Translations under genes and position numbers: made by a program
Assembly: GCF_016735585.2 (NCBI RefSeq)
Contig: NZ_JAERSE020000003.1
Location: forward strand, 372,001-436,000
DNA: 64,000 nucleotides
Origin: Chryseobacterium tagetis
Lineage (GTDB): Bacteria > Bacteroidota > Bacteroidia > Flavobacteriales > Weeksellaceae
Direction: 5' to 3'
The notes under the pieces: generated by a model
Seen by the model: the letters and a program-made list of their open reading frames with translations, nothing else
What the model was told of the DNA's origin: nothing
Database searches by the model: none
Part shown: positions 52,401 to 61,455 of the stretch, one piece after another
Position numbering within the stretch: position 1 is the stretch's first letter
Layout: each line of letters opens with the position of its first letter

Positions 52401-52534
52401 ATTATATTGATGATATAAAAATATTGGTAAACAATGTTTTACAGAAACAATCTCTAATCGAAGTAGATCCAAAATCAATCCTGGTATCTGCCAAACAGCA
52501 CAATGTTGCTATTACAGATCAGGTATGTATTTAA
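49484..52534 (+). CDS. Baseplate wedge protein, gp6/J-like (Afp11-like)
   Basis: The 1016-residue product is a baseplate-J/gp47-like wedge subunit. The most diagnostic part is residues ~755-900, with FRVSERLRHKHRAITQWDYEQLVLQEFPEVFKVKCLNH-type sequence (EFYRRVSERLRHKHRAI, WDYEQLV) and the ending NTMHVNAQVINPNYKEAKIETKVGL (~895-920). The first ~750 residues include DLFDWLLFANNFAQRVNYFD (~28-48) and large beta-rich domains specific to eCIS. It would form the baseplate ring with gp25 and the next protein. Confidence 0.9.
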   Translation: MKKTDTFSHYREGKSQMQRFLAELDPGNLELHDFDLFDWLLFANNFAQRVNYFDKDDNTTPQGNWGNFFLGDDANAIPRRESVEYKSMKKQVTDLMSQFEQDSSLTPHLTLFVCFLKLLDFSKKAFNNLTKRHLDFYYNEILQIEKNDAKADKVYVIFELAKKAIQEKIPSGTLLDGDKDASGKKRVYKTNEELIANQAKVVEVKSFLNDVEKRELKMAPVAGTADGLGDKLSEDSNYWWPFGYNADETVSDKSIYKELPKAKLGFSVASSLFDLKEGERTVNLTIDFTKNSTQKLQNISKSDIENNIKVLCSGEKEWLSDIVLKCIQNEENRLVLSFTLSKDFPAVVPYNKQILLETFQTDFPVVRFMIEGEKYYDVYEALSEKLIKNIEISVDVKGVKSIQIENDNGALNAEKPYYPFTAQPIKGSNFYIKCPELFSKKWQKADITINWKNTPDSIKDSYNAYVIKPNQNISLSEFEALKSSSIVTSDAYFKADIALLDKEIWYAKANGVEVFKKYGNAYRTQFSINNINNEAGTSESIRLTFNQSSLQDVYPKLYTLALSSKADSNKLIPNEPYIPFAEDLELNYSAKENAYSYLDRKSDGTASKSKGVQVYHEDAFGQYEKEVETKSIVPVHENGGELYIGLEATPKTTVSLLIQMLEGSENPLVETFQEKEFIEWHILSNNTWIDLSGEILQNETRKFLESGIVKFKIPRDINTAHTRFTDGLVWIRAKSRRSYDAVCKIQGIYTQAVLATFQDQDNDLSHLNNGLEAETIAKLITRVPQVKSVSQPYNSFDGKYKEADTEFYRRVSERLRHKHRAITQWDYEQLVLQEFPEVFKVKCLNHTSENSYMAPGHVTLMVVPNIQNKNAFDVYQPRVSRASLNKIQNYVNELNTMHVNAQVINPNYKEAKIETKVGLVDGYDETFYLKQLDEDIKKYISPWAFTDSKEIDFNVELNVNQLITYLEQLYYVDYIDDIKILVNNVLQKQSLIEVDPKSILVSAKQHNVAITDQVCI

Positions 52535-52558
52535 TAATAAACAGAACAGAACATAATT

Positions 52559-55387
52559 ATGTCAGAAAATAAACACATTAGTATATCAAAAAATGTAGAA
52601 ACCGGAGATCAGACCGATTTTCATTTTCTACGAAAAACGGGTATCCAATACATAGAAGAGCTGGGAGGTAAACTTTGGACCGATTACAACTCGCATGATC
52701 CCGGTATCACCACCCTGGAAGTTTTGAGCTATGCCATTACAGATCTTGGAATGAGAATGAACCTGAATATGGAGGATATCTTAACATCCGAAGATGAAAG
52801 CAAAGATATTCAGACACAGTTTCTAAAAGCTACTGAGATTTTACCTTCAAGACCTTTGAACGAGCTTGACTACAGAAAGTTGTTTATCGATATCAACATG
52901 GTGGCAGGTCATAAAAGACCCATCCGCAATTGCTGGCTGGTTCCTAAAACCGAAACTTTATATGTTGACTGTAAAACCGGACAGCTGGACTTTAAACCGA
53001 TCGGAGAAAAAACACAGCATTTCAATGTAAAAGGATTGTATGATCTGTATGTAGATTATGCCGAAGATATTGATGATTTAGAAGGTGCTGGATGCGGAAA
53101 ATCGAATGTCAATATTCAGATATTGGATCGCTACCACGCCAACAGAAGTCTTTGCGAAGACTTGGCTGAAATTAAACAAATCGAAACTCAGGCTGTGGCT
53201 GTATGTGCCCGTATCGGACTTGTAAATAAAGCCGATGAAGAGTTTGTGCATGCTAAAGTATTAAGAGCGATTAATAATTACCTGTCTCCGGAAGTTCATT
53301 TCTATTCCTTGAAGCAAATGCTTGAAAAAGGGCTGACTACAGATCAGATTTTTGAAGGACCCCTTTTGGAAAATGGTTTTATCGATACCGAAGAACTTCA
53401 AAACAGTCAGTTAAGAAGAGAAGTCCGTCTTTCTGATATCATCAGTGAGATCATGAAAATTGACGGGGTAAAAGAAATCCATGAAATTTCTATCGCGGGA
53501 TGTGATAATGTCGTAAAACAGAGCAACGATTGGCTGATCTGCATTGAAAAAGGCAGAAAACCTGAACTGTGTGAACTGAGTTCATTCAGCTACAGTAAAG
53601 GATCTCTTCCTTTAAACATCAATGATAAACAGGTTCAGGACTATCTGGAAACCCTTAAAAGAGAGGAAGAAGCACTTAGAGAAGATGCAAGACAAAATAA
53701 AGAATTGCCTTTACCGCAGGGAACTTCTTATGATATCGCGAACTATGCGACTATTTTAAATGAATTTCCGGATACCTACGGAGTGGGAACATCAGGGATT
53801 ATAGGAAATCAGAATCCGGAGAGAGAAGCGCTGGCAAAACAGCTGAAAGCATATTTACTGTTTTTTGATCAGATTCTTGCCGGCTATTTCAAACACCTTG
53901 AAAAAGTAAAAGAAATACTAAGTGTAAATGGTGGTTTAAAAAGAACATTCTTTACACAGGCTCTTAAAAACATCAAAGGTTTTGATGAGCTGGTCTCTGA
54001 TTATGATACGGAAAATGATGATGAGCTTACAGATTCATTATATGAAGAACTGGACAACAGTGTGGAACGCCGAAATGAAATTTTAGATCATCTGATTTCA
54101 CGTTTTGCCGAAACATTCAGTGACTATACTTTCTTAATGAAATCACTGTATGGAAAATCTACCGACGAAATTGTTTTAAGCAACAAAGAAAACTTCTTAA
54201 AAGAATATCCTTCATTAAGTAAAGATCGTGGATTAGGCTACAATTATATCTTGTTTTCAGATGCAGATGTTTGGAATACTACAAATATTTCCGGAGCACA
54301 GAAAAGAATCGCCCGTTTGTTGGGAATTAAAAACTATACCCAGAGAAATTTATCACAATCAGCTGTTTCCATTATTAAAGCAAAAGACAGCGAGAATAAA
54401 GATATCTACTCATGGAAAATAAAAGATGCCGATAGTAATATTATCCTGTCATCGGTAGATACTTACAAAATTGAGTATGCTGCCACCAAAAACTTAAATG
54501 AAGCCGTTTACCAGACGATTCAGATCGATCAGGAAGACCTCGAAAATGAGTTGGAAAAACTGAATGAGAACAATCTTCAGGATACGATAGATAAGTTAAG
54601 AGAATGTAAGGACAATTATTGCCTGATTGGAAATATAAAAATCCGTGTTTCATTAGGTGGTAACTTCTATTTTGAAATTATAGATGATACGCAGACGGTG
54701 ATCGCTGTTCATAAAAAAACGAATCCTTATACGACTCTCGGAGAGCTGAAAGAAGGAATCAGAAAGACAGTAAAGTATTTTAAATATGAGTTTACAGAAG
54801 AAGGTATTTTCCTTGTCGAACACTTATTGCTGAAGCCGACTACTAAAGATTATAAACTCATGGGTGGGATTGGCTGTATGTCTATCGAAGGTACCTTTAA
54901 GATCATGTATGATATCGAAAACGAAGAAGCGGCAACAGGTTCGGTAGAATATTCAGAAGCTTTCATGTCTTCTTGTGAAGAAGATTGCGAAACAGATGTT
55001 TTTGATCCCTATTCTTACCGTGTAAGCGTTGTTCTACCTGGTTTTGCCTACCGTTTTCAGGATCCTGATTTTAGACGCTATGCCGAAACGGTTATCAGAC
55101 AGGAAATTCCGGCTCATGTGCTGGCAAAAATTTGCTGGGTAGGAGACCGGTTGAGCGAAAAAGAAACCGCTCAGAATGATCTTGCTGAATTTGAAGTGGC
55201 TTTCAAGAAATATCTTTCAGATAAATCCAGAAATAATACTACGAATTTAGGAAACAGCATTCATGATTTACTGCTTGCTCTTACCCACTTAAATAACATC
55301 TATAGACCGGGAAGACTTCTGGACTGTGCGAGAGATGATAATGACAGCTTAGACGGAAAAATCATATTAGGACAATCAAACATATAA
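52559..55387 (+). CDS. Baseplate wedge protein, Afp12-like
   Basis: The 942-residue product begins with a motif shared by eCIS wedge proteins: KLWTDYNSHDPGITTLEVLSYAITDLGMR (~38-66, the DYN-x-HDPGIT core). The long middle part is helical with coiled-coil-like stretches (~255-560), and the last third is beta-rich. A conserved end has YRVSVVLPGFAYRFQDPDFRRYAETVIRQEIPAHV (~823-857), typical for this family. It sits 24 bases after the gp6-like gene and should complete the wedge. Afp12 lengths vary widely, so this one is unremarkable. Confidence 0.86.
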   Translation: MSENKHISISKNVETGDQTDFHFLRKTGIQYIEELGGKLWTDYNSHDPGITTLEVLSYAITDLGMRMNLNMEDILTSEDESKDIQTQFLKATEILPSRPLNELDYRKLFIDINMVAGHKRPIRNCWLVPKTETLYVDCKTGQLDFKPIGEKTQHFNVKGLYDLYVDYAEDIDDLEGAGCGKSNVNIQILDRYHANRSLCEDLAEIKQIETQAVAVCARIGLVNKADEEFVHAKVLRAINNYLSPEVHFYSLKQMLEKGLTTDQIFEGPLLENGFIDTEELQNSQLRREVRLSDIISEIMKIDGVKEIHEISIAGCDNVVKQSNDWLICIEKGRKPELCELSSFSYSKGSLPLNINDKQVQDYLETLKREEEALREDARQNKELPLPQGTSYDIANYATILNEFPDTYGVGTSGIIGNQNPEREALAKQLKAYLLFFDQILAGYFKHLEKVKEILSVNGGLKRTFFTQALKNIKGFDELVSDYDTENDDELTDSLYEELDNSVERRNEILDHLISRFAETFSDYTFLMKSLYGKSTDEIVLSNKENFLKEYPSLSKDRGLGYNYILFSDADVWNTTNISGAQKRIARLLGIKNYTQRNLSQSAVSIIKAKDSENKDIYSWKIKDADSNIILSSVDTYKIEYAATKNLNEAVYQTIQIDQEDLENELEKLNENNLQDTIDKLRECKDNYCLIGNIKIRVSLGGNFYFEIIDDTQTVIAVHKKTNPYTTLGELKEGIRKTVKYFKYEFTEEGIFLVEHLLLKPTTKDYKLMGGIGCMSIEGTFKIMYDIENEEAATGSVEYSEAFMSSCEEDCETDVFDPYSYRVSVVLPGFAYRFQDPDFRRYAETVIRQEIPAHVLAKICWVGDRLSEKETAQNDLAEFEVAFKKYLSDKSRNNTTNLGNSIHDLLLALTHLNNIYRPGRLLDCARDDNDSLDGKIILGQSNI

Positions 55388-55400
55388 AAATTGACAAACA

Positions 55401-58400
55401 ATGAATACTAAATTAGAGAATATAACAACCCAATATAGAAAGTTCAACGAAAATCAGGCGTTAACGGAAGGGCAATTAAACGAATTCATAGACTATTTCG
55501 AAGATCAGGACAGATTATCAAGAACCCGTTTGAGTGGAGTAGGTTTGGTATGCGGTTTTGAATCGACATACTCTGATCTTACACTGTTGCCTACCAAAAA
55601 AGATTCTCAACCCGTAAAAGATAGTGTTTTAGACAATCTTAATACACTTTTGATTACTCAGGGTGCCGGAGTTACTACGGACGGAGACCTGATAACACTG
55701 CGTAAGAAAATAAGTAGCCCGTCAGAAGTTGATATCAACTTCGAGAGCATGAGGTATAAATATTATAGAGAATATGAAGATACTATCAGATACAAACATT
55801 TCCGTATCGATGGTAAACAGGTGCCGCTTTTAGAAGTGATTACGCAGAATGAATTTGATCTGCTAAATGATAAAACAGGTTTCAAGGAATTAAGTTTTAT
55901 CCGTAATATCTATGATAAAATTATCATTCTGTATTTAGAAAGCTATTCTAACGATGAGTCACCGTGCGAAGACGCTGATTGTGATAATACAGGAGCAGAG
56001 CAGGTTTCTAATCTTAAAGTACTTTTGGCAGATTCTCAGGTCGTTACAGATCTCCTTTCTAAAGGCGATGCGAAAGACACGATTTATAATGTTCACAATG
56101 CGTATGAAGACCTTTATGATCACTTACCTAAAATAGAAGCTAAGAGAGTTATTTTAGATGCTACAGTTAAAAATTCATCGAACTTAAGAGAAAGATTTCA
56201 AGCTGCGAATACAGTTATTGGAGACTTAAGTGACGGTTTTAATGCCATTGCGGCGACTTTTAACATAAGTGTAGATTTAAAAGGGGAATCGCTTAGCCGA
56301 AAATTGAAATCTTTATTGGAAGATGCTGACTCAAAATTTGACGATTATCAGTATCGATATGATTTGCTAAAAGATTTGATCGATACCTATAACGAGATAA
56401 AAGGGTTGATCTTGGATCTTAATGCAGAATGTTGTCCAGGGGTAGCTTCTTTCCCTAAGCACCTTATGTTGGGGCCTGTTGGAGCAACATTAAAATTGGG
56501 AGAATATACCCGTTTCCGCCATGGTTTTTATAATTCACCTGTAACGACAAATGATGATGAAAATTACGAGAGAATTATAATGCTTGCCAATCGTTTTGTG
56601 CAGAAGATAAATGGGTTCCAAACCTATATCGGACCTGTTAAAATCACCCCTTCCAATCTTTATGTAAGACTGGGTGATAAAGCGATTCCATATTATTATA
56701 ATGTAGATCAGTCATTATTGGAAAAATGGAACTTTGAAAAAACAAAGACCGATAGAGAAACTTATAATTTAAGTTATCATACAGCCAATTTAGCTACTGA
56801 TGATTATGTTCAAAATCCATTGAATTATAACATTGATAATAATGACTTCTATAGAGTTGAAGGACATTTAACATTACCTTTTGAGACTGCTTATCAAAAT
56901 ATCATCGATCTTAAAAAACAATACGGATTGGCTTTTGATGTTACTGTATTGCTTTTAAATGAAGGTGAAAAAACGGAGCGCGCTCTTACAACTACAACTG
57001 AGTTGAAAACAGTTTCCATCGAAGGGCTTAGAAAACAGCTTATCTCAATTTCCAGCGATATCAGCAGAGAAAAAGGAGATACAAAAGCTGCCTTGCTAAA
57101 CCTGTCTAAAATAGACACTCAGCTGAAATTACTAAACAAAGTTGAATTTGCAAAAGCTACAGGAGTAGAAGGAGATGTTACGGTTGTAAAAGAAGATCCT
57201 AGAAAAGAAGAGATAGCAACTGAACTTTTAAGCGAATTTTTAGAACGAAAATCAGGTCTGGAGCACAGAGCTGGGGTAGAACCGGGAGGAAGTCTTGTTT
57301 TAATTGCCGTATCGGCTGAAGATAATCAGGTGATTGCAGATTTCTCACTGCCTTATCTATGCTGTTCTAAAGAAAAACCAAATGTGCCGCCTATTGCTAC
57401 GGACGATAAGGCTTCATGTATGCTCGGAAAAACTGTCATTATATCTGTTCTGGATAACGATTATGACGCAGATAATGACATATTAACTGTTGTTAAAAAA
57501 TCAGATCCTACTCACGGAACCGTAGTATTGAACAGCAATGGTACATTCACTTATACTCATAACGGTACTGCTAATCTTGAAGATTCATTTAAATATTGTG
57601 TGAATGATGGTAAAAATGACAGTAATATTGCGACGGTATTTATTAATATTAAATCAGCACCGGTAGCAGTGAACGATCACGCTTCAACATCAATTGGAGG
57701 ATCTGTTAATATAGACGTTAAAGATAATGACTATGATTTAGGAAATACTCCATTAATAGTATTTATAAAAACTCAGCCTACTTACGGAACAGCAGTGTTA
57801 AACGGCGATGGTACGATCAAATATACTCATAACGGTTCAGTAAACCTTACAGACTCGTTTACATATTATATCAACGATGGTGAACTAGATAGTAATATCG
57901 CAACTGTTACGATCAATATTGCACCACCTCCATGTGATTCAGGTATGGACGTAGTATTCATATTCGATTATACAGGTAGTATGGGAAGTCAGATTGGAGC
58001 TGCTAAAACTGGAGCAGGTAATATTGTAGCAACTATTGCAGAGCAATCACGTCCTAATGCTTATAGATTGGGTATTGTACTTGCTGACGAATATACCTCC
58101 GGAACGGTTTCTAGTTATAGTACGGCTCCTGCTTATACAAGTCTTCCTCTTGCTCAGAGAATCATCAATACAGGATTTAACTCAACGAGATACCAGTGGT
58201 TAACAGCAATGGAAATAATGTCTGATAATAATGTTGACTCTTTCAAAGCACAGCTTAATAAACTTAATAATCCGGCAGGAGGATTGAACCTTGGATCTGG
58301 AGTAGGAGCTCCTGAACCTACTGATATGGCATTGAGCAGAGTGGTAGAGCGTGATTTTGCCGGAAGATTTAGAGATGGTGTAGCAAAATATGTTATTATA

Positions 58401-58655
58401 ATAACAGATATCACGCCTGGTGGTAATGATGACGTTGCCAATGATGTAGATGTTGCTGAAATAGACAGACTGAAAGGTATTTGTGTTGGAAAATCAATTA
58501 AGGTGATTGTACTGGGAGATGGTGTTAATAGTCAGATCAATGGAAGGTATATCTGGAGAGAATTAGCAAATGGAACAGGGGGTTCTTGGAACTCAAGTTA
58601 TAATGCAAGCGCTATTCAGGCTGCCATTGTAAATGGTTGTGGAGGGAGTAAATAA
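55401..58655 (+). CDS. Giant fibre-like eCIS protein with cadherin-like and vWA domains
   Basis: The 1084-residue product shares its N-terminal ~650 residues with the next gene (NITTQYRKF, FEDQDRLSR, GVGLVCGF, GLEHRAGV and the junction ADFSLPYLCC). Beyond that it carries two cadherin-like or VCBS-type beta domains (~657-745 and ~750-838; ISVLDNDYDADNDILTV, NVDVKDNDYDLGNT-like) and a C-terminal von Willebrand A domain from ~848. A MIDAS metal site (DYTGSM at ~855, with ITDIT at ~995) is intact. It has no signal peptide. It occupies the Afp13 fibre position and may bind target cells, but this is inference. Confidence 0.75.
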   Translation: MNTKLENITTQYRKFNENQALTEGQLNEFIDYFEDQDRLSRTRLSGVGLVCGFESTYSDLTLLPTKKDSQPVKDSVLDNLNTLLITQGAGVTTDGDLITLRKKISSPSEVDINFESMRYKYYREYEDTIRYKHFRIDGKQVPLLEVITQNEFDLLNDKTGFKELSFIRNIYDKIIILYLESYSNDESPCEDADCDNTGAEQVSNLKVLLADSQVVTDLLSKGDAKDTIYNVHNAYEDLYDHLPKIEAKRVILDATVKNSSNLRERFQAANTVIGDLSDGFNAIAATFNISVDLKGESLSRKLKSLLEDADSKFDDYQYRYDLLKDLIDTYNEIKGLILDLNAECCPGVASFPKHLMLGPVGATLKLGEYTRFRHGFYNSPVTTNDDENYERIIMLANRFVQKINGFQTYIGPVKITPSNLYVRLGDKAIPYYYNVDQSLLEKWNFEKTKTDRETYNLSYHTANLATDDYVQNPLNYNIDNNDFYRVEGHLTLPFETAYQNIIDLKKQYGLAFDVTVLLLNEGEKTERALTTTTELKTVSIEGLRKQLISISSDISREKGDTKAALLNLSKIDTQLKLLNKVEFAKATGVEGDVTVVKEDPRKEEIATELLSEFLERKSGLEHRAGVEPGGSLVLIAVSAEDNQVIADFSLPYLCCSKEKPNVPPIATDDKASCMLGKTVIISVLDNDYDADNDILTVVKKSDPTHGTVVLNSNGTFTYTHNGTANLEDSFKYCVNDGKNDSNIATVFINIKSAPVAVNDHASTSIGGSVNIDVKDNDYDLGNTPLIVFIKTQPTYGTAVLNGDGTIKYTHNGSVNLTDSFTYYINDGELDSNIATVTINIAPPPCDSGMDVVFIFDYTGSMGSQIGAAKTGAGNIVATIAEQSRPNAYRLGIVLADEYTSGTVSSYSTAPAYTSLPLAQRIINTGFNSTRYQWLTAMEIMSDNNVDSFKAQLNKLNNPAGGLNLGSGVGAPEPTDMALSRVVERDFAGRFRDGVAKYVIIITDITPGGNDDVANDVDVAEIDRLKGICVGKSIKVIVLGDGVNSQINGRYIWRELANGTGGSWNSSYNASAIQAAIVNGCGGSK

Positions 58656-58700
58656 AGGTGTGGAAAAACGCACAATTTAGATATTCTGCAATTATAACAT

Positions 58701-58735
58701 ACTTCTTAGGTAGAATACATTTCTGCCTAAGAAGT
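58701..58735 (+). promoter_or_regulatory. Intercistronic hairpin between the fibre-like genes
   Basis: A 14-bp stem (ACTTCTTAGGTAGA with TCTGCCTAAGAAGT, one G-T pair) encloses a seven-base loop. It could end or thin out transcription before the second fibre gene. TTATA, not a T run, follows. Confidence 0.5.
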
Positions 58736-58776
58736 TTATAAAAATTACCATAATCAATCATTAAAAATGAATCATA

Positions 58777-61365
58777 ATGAATAATCAATTAAGTAATATA
58801 TCGACCCAATACCGAAAATTCAGTAAAGGGCAATACATAGAATACACCCAGTTCAACGAATTTTTAGATTTTTTTGAAGATCAGGATCGTCTATCCAGAG
58901 TGATGCTGCAGGGAGTGGGGATTGTATGTGGTTTTAAACCGGATCTTATGTATACGAGCGGTCAGTTGAGCGGGATACAGCTCTCTCAAGGGATTGCTCT
59001 GACTACCGACGGAGATTTGCTCACCTTAAATACGACCAGTGAGGTAAGCAAAGATTTGTATGTAAGCGATTTGAAAACCATCAAAATAGACAGCAAAAAA
59101 TATACACACTTTAAAGCGTATGATAATTTCAAAGTAAAATATCCTGCTTTTAATGATGGAACCAATGGTCAGATCGAACTATGGGAACTGGTAACAGCCC
59201 AGGAAGCCAATACAGATTTTCAAACCGTCAATAACCTTTCAGATTTAGAAGATAAATACCTTTTACTGTATTTAGAAAGTTACGAAAAAGAAGTTAAACC
59301 TTGTAGAGGAGTCGATTGTGACAACCACGGAGTTCAGCAGATTCGAAATCTCAAAGTACTCGTTACGACAGCAAAAGGAATCAATATTCTTCTTAGAGGA
59401 GATAACATGCAGCCTCATCCTTTGTTCATAGAAAATGTGATGGGAGAGGTAAAGCTGGAACGGGCAATTGCAGAACGTCTTATTTTAGAAAAAGGAATTG
59501 ATACGCAGCTTTATTCTTCCAACCTAAAAGAAATGTACACTACTATTATCAGGAAGAGTGGATATGGTGAGGCTATTTTTAAAAAAATCAATTCAATCTC
59601 TGAGATATTAGGAATTCCTGCAGTTGATCAGGAGGTTTTCAAAAATGCAATAGAAGAATGTTTTGTACCCAATGCAGGCTATCAATATGCTTACGACGTT
59701 ATTAAAGATTTGGCAGATACCTGTTCGGAGATCATCAAGATACTTCCTAAATCATTTACAAAATGCCTTCCTGATTTGCTTTCTTTTCCTAAACATATTA
59801 TGCTTGGGAAACTAATATCAGATGTTCAGCTGGACCCGTCAAGACATCGGTTTTACAATTCGCCTGTATTGGATGATGAAAAGGCCTTACAAAGAGTCAA
59901 GGCATTGATTGATCGTTTTAAGCTGCAGGTACAGCATTTCAGATATACCGAAACTTTTGAAGGTGGGGCACAAATTAAAATTACACCTTCCAAGAAAGGA
60001 GGTCCTTTGAGCAAAAAAGCCATTCCGTTTTACTATCAGATTACGGAAGAATTTTTAAAAGCATGGGATTTTGATAAAACATACAATAGGTCTTCAGGAT
60101 ACAATTTAGCATACGATGCGAGTTTGCTGTCATCAGACAAACATATACAAAATCCGATGGATTTCAATATCGATGACAATTCGTTTTTTAATATTGAAGG
60201 TCATCAGGGAATGCCTTATCAGGATGCTTTTGAACAGATAAAGAAGATCAGGGACGAGAAACAGTTGGGATTTGATATTATGGTTTTGTCTTTGGCTGAG
60301 CTCATAGATAACAAAGATATGTTCAAAGCTTATTTCAACGAATATGTAGATAAACATCCGGGATTGGAACATCAGCGAGGAGTAGGAAAGAAAGGTACTT
60401 TTGCGATTGTGTATGAGATTAATGGGAGAGACTTAAGAGTTGTGGCAGACTTTTCAATCCCTTACATCTGCTGTACGCCGAAAGTTGACGTTAAATTAAC
60501 TTTACCAACCTCTGTTATTTGTACTAATGCAAGTCATATACCTTTTACCGTATTCCCGATGAACGGAGTTGTGAAAGCTAATACGGATTTGGATGCGGGT
60601 GTGGAACTGATCGACAGACAATACTTCTTTAATCCGGCATTGGTAGACCCTGAATTGTATGATGAGGAAATTACCTTTACTGTAAACGGAAAACCGACCA
60701 ACTGCAGCATCAGAGTCACTAAACAGAAAGATGTAAAAATCGATATTGTTGATATTGTTTATCCGACAGACGGTTCGGCTGCGACAACGGTATACTTTAA
60801 AGTTCAGGAAGCAGATAGGAATGACTACACCTACAGTTGGGATTTCTGGGGCAATGGCGATCTGGTGAATCTGAAACCGGAAGGAGAAGGAAGATTTACT
60901 TATACCTTCCGCGATTTGAATCCGAAGATCATTCCAACAATAAAAGTGAGTGTAAGTAAAAACGGATGTACTCAAAACATCGAATTCAGCGATTGGTATC
61001 TCGATGAAGGTCCTTCTACTGTAATAACGGGTGTTTATTTTACAGATAGTAATTGCTGTGAAGGTACTGTTTCAGTTCCTGTTATTACAGCAGGAGTAAA
61101 AGGTCCGGATAGGGTTAACACCTCCGAAAAGCTTTTTAAATTAGAAGGAGAAGGAACCAGTTCCGGCACTTCAAAGTTTATATATTCCTGGGCTAAAATA
61201 AAAGGTCCCGCAGTAAAGCTTACAGGCACTAATAAATCTACTCTTGAAGTTACAAATTTAATGGCTGGAGAATATGTTTTTGAGCTTACGGTTCTTGATG
61301 TTAGCAGCGGCGAATTCGCAAAATCTAAAGAATTTGTAGTCACTGTATATTCCGAAGACAAATAA
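58777..61365 (+). CDS. Giant fibre-like eCIS protein with PKD-like domains
   Basis: The 862-residue product shares its N-terminal ~560 residues with the previous gene (ISTQYRKF, FEDQDRLSR, GVGIVCGF, GLEHQRGV, ADFSIPYICC). Its C-terminal part is different: a beta domain (~563-670), a PKD-like domain (~675-755; YTYSWDFWGNGDLVN, ending in NPKIIPTIKVSVS) and another PKD/REJ-like domain (~765-860; FKLEGEGTSSGTSKFIYSWAKIKGP). There is no signal peptide, which fits assembly in the cytoplasm before cell lysis. Together the two genes look like one attachment stem with alternative tips. Confidence 0.72.
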   Translation: MNNQLSNISTQYRKFSKGQYIEYTQFNEFLDFFEDQDRLSRVMLQGVGIVCGFKPDLMYTSGQLSGIQLSQGIALTTDGDLLTLNTTSEVSKDLYVSDLKTIKIDSKKYTHFKAYDNFKVKYPAFNDGTNGQIELWELVTAQEANTDFQTVNNLSDLEDKYLLLYLESYEKEVKPCRGVDCDNHGVQQIRNLKVLVTTAKGINILLRGDNMQPHPLFIENVMGEVKLERAIAERLILEKGIDTQLYSSNLKEMYTTIIRKSGYGEAIFKKINSISEILGIPAVDQEVFKNAIEECFVPNAGYQYAYDVIKDLADTCSEIIKILPKSFTKCLPDLLSFPKHIMLGKLISDVQLDPSRHRFYNSPVLDDEKALQRVKALIDRFKLQVQHFRYTETFEGGAQIKITPSKKGGPLSKKAIPFYYQITEEFLKAWDFDKTYNRSSGYNLAYDASLLSSDKHIQNPMDFNIDDNSFFNIEGHQGMPYQDAFEQIKKIRDEKQLGFDIMVLSLAELIDNKDMFKAYFNEYVDKHPGLEHQRGVGKKGTFAIVYEINGRDLRVVADFSIPYICCTPKVDVKLTLPTSVICTNASHIPFTVFPMNGVVKANTDLDAGVELIDRQYFFNPALVDPELYDEEITFTVNGKPTNCSIRVTKQKDVKIDIVDIVYPTDGSAATTVYFKVQEADRNDYTYSWDFWGNGDLVNLKPEGEGRFTYTFRDLNPKIIPTIKVSVSKNGCTQNIEFSDWYLDEGPSTVITGVYFTDSNCCEGTVSVPVITAGVKGPDRVNTSEKLFKLEGEGTSSGTSKFIYSWAKIKGPAVKLTGTNKSTLEVTNLMAGEYVFELTVLDVSSGEFAKSKEFVVTVYSEDK

Positions 61366-61378
61366 TAAATACTGTAAA

Positions 61379-61412
61379 AAGGGATGGTTCTTTGATTAGA
61401 AAATCATCCCTT
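61379..61412 (+). promoter_or_regulatory. Intercistronic hairpin before the last eCIS gene
   Basis: AAGGGATG and CATCCCTT form an 8-bp stem with an 18-base loop in the 90-base gap. No T run follows; it may protect or process the message. Confidence 0.4.
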
Positions 61413-61455
61413 ATGTATCGATAAATAATAATATAATAATAAAAAACAGAATATA

